Positions 18,735 to 27,501 of a DNA stretch of 64,000 nt are shown one piece after another. Origin of the DNA: Chitinophagales bacterium (GTDB taxonomy: Bacteria; Bacteroidota; Bacteroidia; Chitinophagales; Chitinophagaceae); NCBI GenBank assembly GCA_017303395.1, contig JAFLBN010000016.1, forward strand, positions 1 through 64,000, in the 5' to 3' direction. The position numbers and the translations under genes are program-made. The notes beneath the pieces were generated by a model. That model searched no databases. It was given only the letters and a program-made list of their open reading frames with translations, and was not told the origin of the DNA. How positions within the stretch are numbered: the stretch's first letter is position 1; every line of letters starts with the position of its first letter.

Positions 18735-20987
18735 CTACTTGCCGAATTTTTTCTTCAATAAGCTAAGTGCATCCCCCATATCCATATTGCCTAGATCTTT
18801 TTCTTTCGGCTGTTCGTTGCGCCTGTTATTGTTGTTGCCGCTGTTGTTTGACCTTGCCTGTCTTGGAGGTGCTTCCATTGTTTGTTTGATGGAAAGTGCA
18901 ATACGTTTGCGAGCCATGTCAACTTCCAACACCTTCACGTTTACCTTTTGGTTCAGCTTCAGCGCCTCGTTAGGGTCTGTTATATAGGTATGCGATATTT
19001 CTGAAACGTGTACAAGTCCATCCTGTTTAACACCAATATCTACAAATGCACCAAATCGGGTAATATTCGTTACAACACCCGGCACTATCATACCCACATG
19101 CACATCTTCTATGCTATAGATGTTAGCAAACTCAAATGCCTGTGCTTCGCTACGGGGGTCAAGACCCGGCTTTTTCAATTCGTTAAGTATGTCTTTGATG
19201 GTATGTTCACCAATAGTTTCAGAGATATACTTCTTGGTGTCCAGTTGTTTTACTATCTGTTCATTACCAATAAGTGTTTTTACATCCAGCCCCATGTCGG
19301 TAGCCATCTTAGCAACTACATCATATACTTCAGGGTGCACCGCGCTTGCATCAAGCGGATTTTCACCGTCTTTAATACGCAGGAAGCCAGCACACTGTTC
19401 GTATGCTTTATTACCAAGACGTGGTACTTTCAGTAGTTGTTTGCGAGACGTAAAACCGCCAATCTCGTCACGGTATTTTACAATGTTGTCTGCTATCGAT
19501 GGACCAATGCCACTCACATAACTCAATAGGTGTTTACTGGCAGTATTCAGGTTCACGCCTACAAGGTTCACACAGCTTACTACGGTCTGGTCCAGGCGTT
19601 CTTTCAAACGAACCTGATTTACGTCGTGCTGATACTGGCCAACACCAATACTTTTTGGGTCTATCTTCACCAGCTCCGCAAGCGGGTCCATCAACCTGCG
19701 GCCAATGCTGACTGCGCCACGCACAGTAATATCCTGTTCAGGAAACTCTTCGCGCGCAGTTTCTGATGCAGAGTAAATAGATGCACCATCTTCGTTTACC
19801 AGGAAGATAGGTAAACCAAGATTCAGCTTCTTTATAAATTGTTCTGTTTCTCTGCCGGCAGTACCATCGCCAACAGCTATGCTTTGTATATCGTATTGTT
19901 TTACCAGCGCACGGATCGTGTGTTCAGCACTTGCCAGTTTGCCCGGTTCGTGTATATATATCAGGTCTGTTTTCTTTAGGCTGCCTTTATCGTCAAGGCA
20001 CACTACTTTACAACCTGTACGATAACCCGGGTCTATTGCCAGTGTGCGCTTACCACCTAACGGAGAGCTGAGTAATAACTGGCGCAGGTTTTCTGCAAAT
20101 ACATTGATGGCTTCTTCATCGCCTTTTGTTTTCAGTGCCATACGGAACTCGCTCTCAAGGCTTGGTTGCAGCAAGCGTCTGTAGGCATCTTTAACCGCTT
20201 TTGTTACTTGTTCGCCTGCAAGGTTGTGCGATTTTACATACATCTTCTCTATGATCGCCAGTGCATCTTCTTCAACAGGTGCAATGCTCATGCGCAATAT
20301 GCCTTCCATAAAGCCACGCATCACTGCCAGTATACGGTGCGATGGTATTTTACTTACAGGTTCAGAGAAATCGTAATAGTCTTTATACTTAATGCCTTCT
20401 GTTTCTTTATCTGTTAATACCTTGCTTTGTACCGTTGCACTGTCTTCAAACAGCTTACGCATTTTAGCACGTACAGTAGCGTCTTCATTGATAGTTTCGG
20501 CAATAATATCTCTTGCACCTTGCAACGCATCTTCCGCTGTCTTTACATTTTCAGTAATGAATTTCGCTGCCTCTTCCTGTGGTGTTACATTGCCTTGTTC
20601 CAATAGCAACAGCGCCAAAGGTTCTAGTCCGTTTTCACGAGCGGTCTGTGCCTTGGTTTTGCGTTTTGGCTTGTATGGTAGGTATATATCTTCCAGTTCT
20701 GCCAGTGTAGTGGCAGCATTTATTTTATCCTGCAGAGCTTCGGTCATTTTACCCTGTTCGGTAATTGTCTTTTCTATGAAAGCTTTTCTGTCGGAAAACT
20801 CTTGTTGAAACTTTGCTTCGTCTTGAATGTTCTGTATCTGCACCTCGTCTAGTGCCCCTGTTTTATCTTTACGGTAGCGGGCAATGAATGGTATAGTGGC
20901 GCCTTCATTCAGTAATTCCAGTACGGCTGTTACCTGTTGCAGGCTGATATTTAGTTTTGCGGATACACCGCCGGCAAATGCTATCAT
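18735..20987 (-). CDS. tex: Tex-family RNA-binding transcriptional accessory protein
   Basis: A 750-residue cytoplasmic protein with the complete Tex layout: N-terminal helical Tex domain (LNEGATIPFIARYRKDKTGA at about residues 30-50), a YqgF-like RNase H fold (LAIDPGYRTGCKV, AVGDGTAGRETE), a helix-hairpin-helix region (YVSGIGPSIADNIVKYR) and a C-terminal S1 domain (GVVTNITRFGAFVDIGVKQD). A basic, Asn/Arg-rich tail follows the S1 domain (RQARSNNSGNNNNRR). ATG 20987 is chosen because conserved sequence begins there; the frame continues upstream only through non-conserved sequence into the divergent HEAT-like gene. Tex proteins act in transcription and RNA handling. Confidence 0.95.
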   Translation of the reverse strand: MIAFAGGVSAKLNISLQQVTAVLELLNEGATIPFIARYRKDKTGALDEVQIQNIQDEAKFQQEFSDRKAFIEKTITEQGKMTEALQDKINAATTLAELEDIYLPYKPKRKTKAQTARENGLEPLALLLLEQGNVTPQEEAAKFITENVKTAEDALQGARDIIAETINEDATVRAKMRKLFEDSATVQSKVLTDKETEGIKYKDYYDFSEPVSKIPSHRILAVMRGFMEGILRMSIAPVEEDALAIIEKMYVKSHNLAGEQVTKAVKDAYRRLLQPSLESEFRMALKTKGDEEAINVFAENLRQLLLSSPLGGKRTLAIDPGYRTGCKVVCLDDKGSLKKTDLIYIHEPGKLASAEHTIRALVKQYDIQSIAVGDGTAGRETEQFIKKLNLGLPIFLVNEDGASIYSASETAREEFPEQDITVRGAVSIGRRLMDPLAELVKIDPKSIGVGQYQHDVNQVRLKERLDQTVVSCVNLVGVNLNTASKHLLSYVSGIGPSIADNIVKYRDEIGGFTSRKQLLKVPRLGNKAYEQCAGFLRIKDGENPLDASAVHPEVYDVVAKMATDMGLDVKTLIGNEQIVKQLDTKKYISETIGEHTIKDILNELKKPGLDPRSEAQAFEFANIYSIEDVHVGMIVPGVVTNITRFGAFVDIGVKQDGLVHVSEISHTYITDPNEALKLNQKVNVKVLEVDMARKRIALSIKQTMEAPPRQARSNNSGNNNNRRNEQPKEKDLGNMDMGDALSLLKKKFGK

Positions 20988-21063
20988 AGTATAAATTTCT
21001 TGCGCTGCGAATGTAATTGCCCGTTTCGAAATCAAAAAAGAAAATCTTTCATAATATTTGTAT

Positions 21064-21585
21064 ATGGATATCAGGACAGAATTATTGGCTGAACATTCTA
21101 GAGAACAGGCTGAAAAAATAGCAAAATGGATAGGCAATAAGCCTGATAGGTTTGCCACATTTATACATTTGTTTCTGCACGATGAGTATAGGGTGGTGCA
21201 ACGTGCAGCATGGGTACTGAGTGTGGTTGCTGAAAAACACTACGAACTGGCCAAGCCCTGGTTGCCGCAAATGATAGCCAAAATGCAGGAGCCCGGTGTG
21301 CATGCAGCTGTAAAGCGAAATGTGGTACGAATACTTCAGTTTCTGGAAATACCTGAAGAATTACAAGGCGATGTTATGAATGTATGCTTTGATATGCTGG
21401 CCGACCCAAAAGAAACTATTGCAGTCAGAGCTTTCTCAATGACGGTACTTACCAATCTGTCAAAATATTACCCCGATATTAAGCATGAGCTCATTGCCAT
21501 TATAGAAGATCAACTGGAGCAAGGAGCAAGCCCGGGCTTTATTGCAAGAAGTAAGAAGCTATTAAAGGAGCTGAGAACTAAATAG
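21064..21585 (+). CDS. HEAT-repeat-like protein
   Basis: A 173-residue all-helical protein. Repeated helical pairs (for example EYRVVQRAAWVLSVVAEKHYE, split over helices, and IAVRAFSMTVLTNLSKYYP) resemble HEAT/ARM repeats, which serve as protein-binding scaffolds. ATG 21064 is preferred over a TTG two codons upstream. It is divergent from tex (76-bp gap) and ends one base before the end of the convergent OMP gene. No catalytic motif is visible and no specific partner is suggested. Confidence 0.65.
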   Translation: MDIRTELLAEHSREQAEKIAKWIGNKPDRFATFIHLFLHDEYRVVQRAAWVLSVVAEKHYELAKPWLPQMIAKMQEPGVHAAVKRNVVRILQFLEIPEELQGDVMNVCFDMLADPKETIAVRAFSMTVLTNLSKYYPDIKHELIAIIEDQLEQGASPGFIARSKKLLKELRTK

Positions 21586-21586
21586 T

Positions 21587-24034
21587 CTATTGTTTGTCTT
21601 TGTAAGGGAAGTAGGTGAATTTATATACCAATGAGAAGATAAAAAATCTGCCCAGTCTGTTTGCCTCACGGTCTTCGTAATAGTTGTCTCCGAATGTGCG
21701 CTGCACGTTAGGATAGTTGTTAAAAACATCAAATCCTTGTGCGCGTAGTGTTACACCTTTAGGTTTGTTGAAGGATTTTTCAATCGTTCCATTAAAAAGC
21801 ATGAAGTCTGGATTGTAAGATGCAGTAAGCCCTTCGTTATGTATGTAATTAATGAAGTAAATAATCCTGAATTGCAGTGGCAGAATAAATGTGCCTGTTG
21901 CTGCAATTGTATGTGTTTGCAAATCGTTAGTAATACCTGATATAGTTGTCAGTCGGTTGTTCCTGATGTTGTAAGTTATATCTCCCTCATACCAATCAAT
22001 ATTGTTAAAAGACAACCTTACTGCTAATCCCCATGTAGTATTTGGTATTAATTGTTGCACACCATTGGTTATTGTTATGTTACTACTTTGATTACCGCTC
22101 GTAGCAAGTGAATAGCTGATGTACGTATTGAGCTTACTGTTGTAGTTCATACTGATGCCAGTACTATAGTAGCCATTTGCATTCACTGGTTTTGATACGC
22201 GTTTGCTGGCAGTTATGGTAATATCATTTACTACTTTGTCTTGTACTAGGTTCGCATTTATATTTATACTAAAGCTCGATTTTGCTTTTTTATCTGCAAG
22301 CATTGTGTACAGGTATACATTATGCCTTTTCTCTCCGGTAAGGTTAGGGTTGCCGAGATATATATTCAGACTGTCGCGATAGTCGGGTATTACCTGCAGT
22401 TGTGATAACTCTGGTACTCTCAGTGCGACATTGTAATGCAGGCTGATGTTTGAAGTCTTGGAAAAATCGTAGCGTGTATACAGTCCCGGACTATAGTTTA
22501 TACCATTTTGTTTCAGGTTATAGTTATTGTTGAATCCTGATAATGATATGCCTCTGGAAAATGGCTGTGCATCCATTTGTAGGCTAAACCTGAATTTATC
22601 TTCTTTGTTGTAGTAGTAGGAAAGGCTTATTCCGTGCTCATTGCTGTAGTTGTTATTCAGCCTGCTTTGTATGCTGTCTGTAAATCTGTCTCCATTCAGA
22701 ATGGTAGATACATTTCTGTCGTTTTCGTTTTTGTTGTAGGTATAGCTATAGCTCAGCGTCATGGTTGAATACTTAGTGACAGGCTCGTTATAGCTTATAT
22801 TACCTCTGGCATTTACAGTTGTTTTGTCTTCTCCTGAAATAAAATCGTTTTTGTTGGTACTGGCAGGGTAGTAGTATTGGTTGGTGTTGTAGTTGTCTCC
22901 TGTATTATTGTCTTTGTTGTAACGGACGCTTGCATTCGCAGTCAATGTACGTTTGGGTTTGTGAAACCTCTTACGATAATTGTTATTAAGATTCAAGCCA
23001 TACCCTTCACCGGCAGAACTTACATCAGATTTACGTGTGAAACTCAGGTTGTCGGTATTGTTATAATACGTTCCGTCGTTACTGTTTGTGTTAGCATCGT
23101 TCTTTCTGTATGAAAACCCCACATCACTCTGCAATGATTGCATGGAATCTATTGCCCAGTCACTACGAATACTTAATCTATGGTTCAGTGAATTGTTGCT
23201 AACATCTCTCTGTTGTTGTTGTATCAGGCTGCTATCTCCGGGCAGGTAGGTATTCCTTAGAGAGCTTTGTGTTTGCGTGTTGCCATTATACCATGCATTG
23301 TAAGAGCCGTTCAGCTTTAGTTTACCACCCGCGTCATTTGAGAAAGTAATATCTGCAAGGCGGCGTTTTGTTATGCCTGTAGCACTCGGGTTGGACGTCT
23401 TAGTGTTATCTGCATTGCCACTAGATGTAATGCCCACGTCCGACATGCCGGTGTTATTCATCTTGGCAATAGCAGTGATGCGTGTGTCATGGCTCATGTA
23501 GTTGGTAAACGTACCGGCCTGATAAGTATTCTTTGTGCCTGCACCTGCTATTGCCTGCCCATATATACCTTGCTCATAATTCTTTTTGATTTTCAGATTC
23601 AACATTTTCTCGGTACTACCTTTTTTGATACCTGTAAACTGTGCATCTTCATCGTACCAGTCTGCCAGTTGCATTTTCTCTATTATCTGTGCTGGTAGGT
23701 TTTGAGTTAATGTTCTGATATCTTCAGATGTATATATTTTACCGTTGATAAAGATTTTGGTCATCTCTTTACCATTCACCATTATTTTACCTTCGGGAGT
23801 TATTTCGACTCCCGGTATTTTCTTTAATGCGTCTTCGGCAGTTGCGTTAGGGTTTTTTGTAAGGGAGTCTACATTATAGCTGATGGTGTCACCGCTGATT
23901 TTCACGGCAACTTTTGTGGTTACCACCACGTCTTTCATTTTTACTGTATCTCGGGATATACGGCTACTATCTGCTTTCTGAGCAGATGATACAAAGGGTA
24001 TCAATATAAGTAACCATACAAATGCCTTCCACAT
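21587..24034 (-). CDS. Outer-membrane beta-barrel protein (TonB-receptor-like plug plus OMP_b-brl_3 barrel)
   Basis: An 815-residue outer-membrane protein. The signal peptide ends near VSSAQ (residue about 18). A plug-like region follows (ALKKIPGVEITPEGKIMVNG and IFINGKIYTSEDIRTLTQNL), then a long Asn/Tyr-rich barrel ending in KFTYFPYKDKQ. Most Bacteroidota proteins of this class begin with a carboxypeptidase-regulatory-like domain; here only about 25 residues separate the signal peptide from the plug, so that domain is missing. No SusD partner is nearby. It lies 42 bases downstream of the Omp28-like T9SS protein on the same strand, so cotranscription is possible. The cargo is unknown. Confidence 0.85.
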   Translation of the reverse strand: MWKAFVWLLILIPFVSSAQKADSSRISRDTVKMKDVVVTTKVAVKISGDTISYNVDSLTKNPNATAEDALKKIPGVEITPEGKIMVNGKEMTKIFINGKIYTSEDIRTLTQNLPAQIIEKMQLADWYDEDAQFTGIKKGSTEKMLNLKIKKNYEQGIYGQAIAGAGTKNTYQAGTFTNYMSHDTRITAIAKMNNTGMSDVGITSSGNADNTKTSNPSATGITKRRLADITFSNDAGGKLKLNGSYNAWYNGNTQTQSSLRNTYLPGDSSLIQQQQRDVSNNSLNHRLSIRSDWAIDSMQSLQSDVGFSYRKNDANTNSNDGTYYNNTDNLSFTRKSDVSSAGEGYGLNLNNNYRKRFHKPKRTLTANASVRYNKDNNTGDNYNTNQYYYPASTNKNDFISGEDKTTVNARGNISYNEPVTKYSTMTLSYSYTYNKNENDRNVSTILNGDRFTDSIQSRLNNNYSNEHGISLSYYYNKEDKFRFSLQMDAQPFSRGISLSGFNNNYNLKQNGINYSPGLYTRYDFSKTSNISLHYNVALRVPELSQLQVIPDYRDSLNIYLGNPNLTGEKRHNVYLYTMLADKKAKSSFSININANLVQDKVVNDITITASKRVSKPVNANGYYSTGISMNYNSKLNTYISYSLATSGNQSSNITITNGVQQLIPNTTWGLAVRLSFNNIDWYEGDITYNIRNNRLTTISGITNDLQTHTIAATGTFILPLQFRIIYFINYIHNEGLTASYNPDFMLFNGTIEKSFNKPKGVTLRAQGFDVFNNYPNVQRTFGDNYYEDREANRLGRFFIFSLVYKFTYFPYKDKQ

Positions 24035-24076
24035 AGTGCGGGCGAAAGAACATCAAGATAAATAAATAATTGCTTT

Positions 24077-26014
24077 TTAGCGCAATACTTGCAGTTTCAT
24101 GGTTCGCTTAGCTTCTTCTGTAGCAATGGTAATAAAATAAATGCCATTCTGCAGGTTGCTTATTTGCAGATTTTCTTTGTTTATACCGGCTTCATATTCT
24201 TTCGCGTTTGTTTGTTTTATCAGCCTGCCGCTAATGTCAGTAATGTATATACTTGCCTTTTGTTTATAGAGCAAGTTGAACTCAAGTGTGGTATACATGC
24301 CGGCAGGGTTGGGGTATAGCCAGGCCTCAATGCTTTCTTCATAGTTGATGTTTTTAACGGATAGTTTGAATGGTATTTTAACAGCGTTCAATATAGTGCT
24401 GTCATCATGCCTGAAGAGCAGTATGTGCGCGTGCATGTTATTCTTATTCCATTCGCGGCTCAGTGTGGTGTCAAATTTTACAGTATATACCTGATTGTGT
24501 GTTAATGTGTCGGGTAGATTATCCAATCCGTCGGGGTTAGGCATTGCTGCACGTGCTACATAATTATACACCATATCTGTAGCAGGTACGGGGTCGGGTT
24601 TGTTCTCAAAGCCGCCCATTGGCCCGAATATTCCACCTGCAAATTTGTTCTTCTGGCTCCATTTACTATCTGTACCGCTTAGTTTGTCTTCTGTCAGCAC
24701 CATAATAACTCTGTAGTCTCCACGAAGGTCTATAGCAGGCTTTATGGTAGTAACTACCGATAGCTTATTCCCATCAACATAACTACCTGCTTTTACTTCA
24801 GCAAAGCCAAAGGCTTTTTCCCTTTGTTTTAGTACACTATATATACTATCTGGTTCAGGAACTATTTTTCTATCTATCAGAAAGTATGGAACGAATATTT
24901 GGCGCAGATAGTACAGATAGTCATTGTATTCCTCTATTGCCATAGGGTCTGTATCATGTACTGCTATCTGACATACTTTATAATCACCTGTTTCTATTTG
25001 CTTCATATAGACGATGCCTCTGGGAGACCATGGGTTCCAAGTACCGGTACCTTCTTCAAGTGCAACTGTTTTCTTTGGTATAAAATATGCACCTCGTATT
25101 GAAGTGTAAGCAGTGTCATTTGTCTTATTATTATCGTTTGGGTGCTTGGTCCATGCTGCAACATAATTCATAGCGGCAGACTGCATTGTGTCAGGAATTT
25201 TATGTGTTATACTTATGCTTGTAAATCTCGGGATGTTAATGCCTGTAATAGTATCAGACATCACATGCCAACCATCCTGTCTGTACTGGATTATAAAATC
25301 CTTCACCGTATCCAGCCCCATATTGAAGATGTTGAATGTATGCGGAATGCCCGTACCGATTGCAGTATAGCTTTGCAGTGTGTCAAAAGGAGAGACAGAT
25401 TTTAACTGCAGGTCATAATCTTCAGCTTCAAAAACCATCACATCGTCAAAAGCACATCCACCCATGCTATTGCCGCCGTCGTCACTATATCTGAAACCGA
25501 CTCTTAGATCCGGAACATTGATGTATGTGCTCAGGTCTATGAAATAAGTATCAAAACTGCCATATTTAGTTTTAGTGGGCATATCTTTTACTACTGTCCA
25601 AGTCGTGCCCCCGTTAGTAGAAACTTCTATGGTGAATTTTTCAGTTTTCCCACCTGAGGTGTTCTTATTAAAAAATGCGTCCACTTTAAGCCATAAATTG
25701 TTCCGTCCTACGGTATTGATTTTTGGCGTATAAGTAAACACATTGCTATTGTTTCGTTCGAACATACCACATTCGCAAATGCCGGCTATACGTCTGTATA
25801 TAAAACTATCTGGCCCATAACCAACAAAGCATTCACCATTAACCAGGTACATTTCTCCCGCTTGCCAAGGCACTGCTCCTGTGTAGCTTTTACCCCATCC
25901 ACTGATATTATAGCTGTTAAAACGGTTGAAATCTTCTTTAAACAAGATTTTTTGGGCGTAACTGTACTGAATAGCGGATAATAAGGCCAGAATAGCTAGG
26001 TACATTTTCTTCAT
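24077..26014 (-). CDS. Secreted Omp28-like protein with type A T9SS signal and degenerate thioredoxin motif
   Basis: A 645-residue secreted protein. Signal peptide to about residue 20 (YSYAQK); an N-terminal jelly-roll-like domain at about 25-200 with WLKVDAFFNKNTSGG and a paired-Cys region; a CARDB-like beta segment at about 210-310; an Omp28-type thioredoxin-like region beginning VALEEGTGTWNPWSPRG; and a C-terminal T9SS type A sorting domain from about 565 (AWLYPNPAGMYTTLEF, DISGRLIK, GIYFITI). In relatives the redox site reads TWCxWCPRG; here both cysteines are replaced (Asn and Ser), so redox activity is unlikely. It is upstream of the OMP barrel gene on the same strand. Confidence 0.85.
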   Translation of the reverse strand: MKKMYLAILALLSAIQYSYAQKILFKEDFNRFNSYNISGWGKSYTGAVPWQAGEMYLVNGECFVGYGPDSFIYRRIAGICECGMFERNNSNVFTYTPKINTVGRNNLWLKVDAFFNKNTSGGKTEKFTIEVSTNGGTTWTVVKDMPTKTKYGSFDTYFIDLSTYINVPDLRVGFRYSDDGGNSMGGCAFDDVMVFEAEDYDLQLKSVSPFDTLQSYTAIGTGIPHTFNIFNMGLDTVKDFIIQYRQDGWHVMSDTITGINIPRFTSISITHKIPDTMQSAAMNYVAAWTKHPNDNNKTNDTAYTSIRGAYFIPKKTVALEEGTGTWNPWSPRGIVYMKQIETGDYKVCQIAVHDTDPMAIEEYNDYLYYLRQIFVPYFLIDRKIVPEPDSIYSVLKQREKAFGFAEVKAGSYVDGNKLSVVTTIKPAIDLRGDYRVIMVLTEDKLSGTDSKWSQKNKFAGGIFGPMGGFENKPDPVPATDMVYNYVARAAMPNPDGLDNLPDTLTHNQVYTVKFDTTLSREWNKNNMHAHILLFRHDDSTILNAVKIPFKLSVKNINYEESIEAWLYPNPAGMYTTLEFNLLYKQKASIYITDISGRLIKQTNAKEYEAGINKENLQISNLQNGIYFITIATEEAKRTMKLQVLR

Positions 26015-26133
26015 AGTTGCAGATTATAATCGAATACCTAAAATTACACTAATCATATTGTGAATTTTATAATAAAACTGTCATATTTTCAGTCTATTTC
26101 AGGCCTATATATTTAAAAAGACGGTATTTTTCT

Positions 26134-26164
26134 TTTGTTACTTTGTGTTTTCCCCTTACCTTTG
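26134..26164 (+). promoter_or_regulatory. Bacteroidota housekeeping promoter of rpsF-rpsR-rplI
   Basis: TTTG at 26134-26137, a 19-bp spacer and TACCTTTG at 26157-26164 match the known Bacteroidetes sigma-ABfr consensus TTTG-N19-TAnnTTTG exactly. Transcription would start around 26170, leaving a leader of about 95 nt. Confidence 0.85.
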
Positions 26165-26169
26165 CAGTC

Positions 26170-26264
26170 CCAAATTTTGTCCGGCTGTCAAAACCCTCGG
26201 GTCTAGATATCCAAAAGTTGTTTGCCGGATGAGTGGGATTATTTTTTAACTATTTAAAGTTTTT
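26170..26264 (+). promoter_or_regulatory. Structured 5' leader of rpsF, candidate S6:S18 autoregulatory element
   Basis: The leader can fold with TCCGGC (26180-26185) paired to GCCGGA (26224-26229), extended by wobble pairs outward, enclosing a small hairpin ACCC/GGGT at 26193-26202. Known rpsF leaders in several phyla bind the S6:S18 complex through a hairpin with a CCG element. CCG occurs in both arms here, but I have not matched the published motif in detail. There is no Shine-Dalgarno before the ATG at 26265. Confidence 0.45.
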
Positions 26265-26624
26265 ATGGCAACACAAAACCTTCAAAGCTATGAGCTGATG
26301 GTAATCTTTACGCCGGTTTTGGCTGAAGATGAATTCAAAGCAGCTCAGAAGAAGTTTGCAGACTTCATCAAAGAAAATGGTGGCGATATTGTACACCAGG
26401 ATGCATGGGGACTTCGTTCACTTGCTTATCCAATCAACAAAAAAACAACAGGTCTTTATTGGGTGCTTGAGTACAAAGCAGCAACAGACGTAAACGCAAA
26501 ACTGGAAATTCAGATGAACCGTGATGAAAGTATCATGCGTCATATGATTACCCGTCTTGACAAATACGCTGTGGCTTACAATGCTAAAAAGCGCAACAAA
26601 GTAGCTGAAACAGCTAACGCTTAA
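26265..26624 (+). CDS. rpsF: 30S ribosomal protein bS6
   Basis: A 119-residue ribosomal protein of the small-subunit platform that binds as a heterodimer with bS18. Family features are YELMVIFTPVLAEDEFK near the start, the AYPINKKTTGLYWVLEYKA strand region and NRDESIMRHMITRLDKYA. A Lys/Arg-rich tail follows. It is first in the rpsF-rpsR-rplI operon, 23 bases before rpsR. In Flavobacterium ribosomes bS6, bS18 and bS21 together mask the anti-Shine-Dalgarno of 16S rRNA. Confidence 0.97.
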   Translation: MATQNLQSYELMVIFTPVLAEDEFKAAQKKFADFIKENGGDIVHQDAWGLRSLAYPINKKTTGLYWVLEYKAATDVNAKLEIQMNRDESIMRHMITRLDKYAVAYNAKKRNKVAETANA

Positions 26625-26647
26625 TCATCTTTTAAAAACTTTGAACA

Positions 26648-26914
26648 ATGGCAAAGCAAAATGATATCAAGTTTTTGACCTCTACACGCGTAGAAAAACG
26701 CCAGAAGAAATACTGTCGTTTTAAGAAAATGGGGATCAAATATATCGACTATAAAGACGCGGAATTCCTGAAAAAATTTGTGAACGAACAAGGTAAAATG
26801 CTGCCTCGCCGTATTACCGGCAACTCGCTGAAATTCCAGCGCAAAGTAGCACATGCTGTTAAAAAGGCTCGTCAGATGTCTCTGTTGCCTTATGTAACTG
26901 ACCTTTTAAAATAG
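26648..26914 (+). CDS. rpsR: 30S ribosomal protein bS18
   Basis: An 88-residue basic ribosomal protein. The core [20 protein letters not shown] and [20 protein letters not shown] are the bS18 signature, with RQMSLLPYV at the C-terminus. The usual zinc-type cysteine pattern is not seen; one Cys is present in the N-terminal extension ([10 protein letters not shown]). It is the middle gene of the operon, 12 bases before rplI, with no Shine-Dalgarno. Confidence 0.97.
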   Translation: MAKQNDIKFLTSTRVEKRQKKYCRFKKMGIKYIDYKDAEFLKKFVNEQGKMLPRRITGNSLKFQRKVAHAVKKARQMSLLPYVTDLLK

Positions 26915-26926
26915 AATTTACTAGTC

Positions 26927-27373
26927 ATGCAAATAATATTAATCAAAGACGTAGACAACCTGGGCAGTGCCCATGAGCTGGTAGAAGTAAGGCCGGGATA
27001 TGCCCGCAACTACCTAATACCTCAGAAATATGCTATCGAGGCTAGCGCATCAAACCTGAAAGTAATGCAGGAGCGCCAGAAACAACTGGCTAAGCGCGAA
27101 GCTAAACTGATGGCTGAAATAGCTGACGTAACTAAAGTACTGAAAGCAGCTCCTGTAAAACTGGGTGCTAAACTGGGTACTAACGGTAAAATCTTCGGTT
27201 CTGTTACATCTATCCAACTGGCACGCGCTATCCGCGAACAGAAAGGTTATGAAATCGACCGTCGCCGTATAACAATTCTTGACGAAGTAAAAGAAGCTGG
27301 TACTTACAAAGCTTCTATCGATTTCGGTAAAGAAAGCGTTATTGAAATTGAATTTGAAGTTGCAGGTGAATAA
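26927..27373 (+). CDS. rplI: 50S ribosomal protein bL9
   Basis: A 148-residue large-subunit protein. The N-terminal rRNA-binding domain is evident (MQIILIKDVDNLGSAHELVE, VRPGYARNYLIPQKYA), followed by the long connecting helix rich in Lys/Glu (QERQKQLAKREAKLMAE) and the C-terminal domain (KLGTNGKIFGSVTSIQLA). Length matches the family. It is the last gene of the rpsF operon and is followed by a terminator. Confidence 0.97.
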   Translation: MQIILIKDVDNLGSAHELVEVRPGYARNYLIPQKYAIEASASNLKVMQERQKQLAKREAKLMAEIADVTKVLKAAPVKLGAKLGTNGKIFGSVTSIQLARAIREQKGYEIDRRRITILDEVKEAGTYKASIDFGKESVIEIEFEVAGE

Positions 27374-27400
27374 TATTCACTGCCACATCTGGCATATTTT

Positions 27401-27434
27401 AAAAGGGCTGCAAACATGCAGCCCTTTTATTTTA
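27401..27434 (+). terminator. Intrinsic terminator of the rpsF-rpsR-rplI operon
   Basis: A 12-bp perfect stem AAAAGGGCTGCA/TGCAGCCCTTTT with a 4-nt loop at 27401-27428 is followed by a T-rich stretch, 27 bases after the rplI stop. Confidence 0.88.
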
Positions 27435-27486
27435 TAATTATAATAAACTGTTATCCTGTCATTATGCTTGTGTCATACTAAAAATG

Positions 27487-27494
27487 TACCTTTG
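27487..27494 (+). promoter_or_regulatory. -7 promoter box of panD
   Basis: TACCTTTG is a perfect TAnnTTTG box. The panD ATG at 27502 is only 7 bases further on, so the mRNA would have almost no leader. No good TTTG -33 box is seen at the usual spacing. Confidence 0.6.
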
Positions 27495-27501
27495 CGCCGC
27501 T

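Noticed and set aside
27484-27501. ATG 27484 as the panD start
   Set aside because: It lies at the -7 promoter box and would shift the processing site from the standard Gly24-Ser25.
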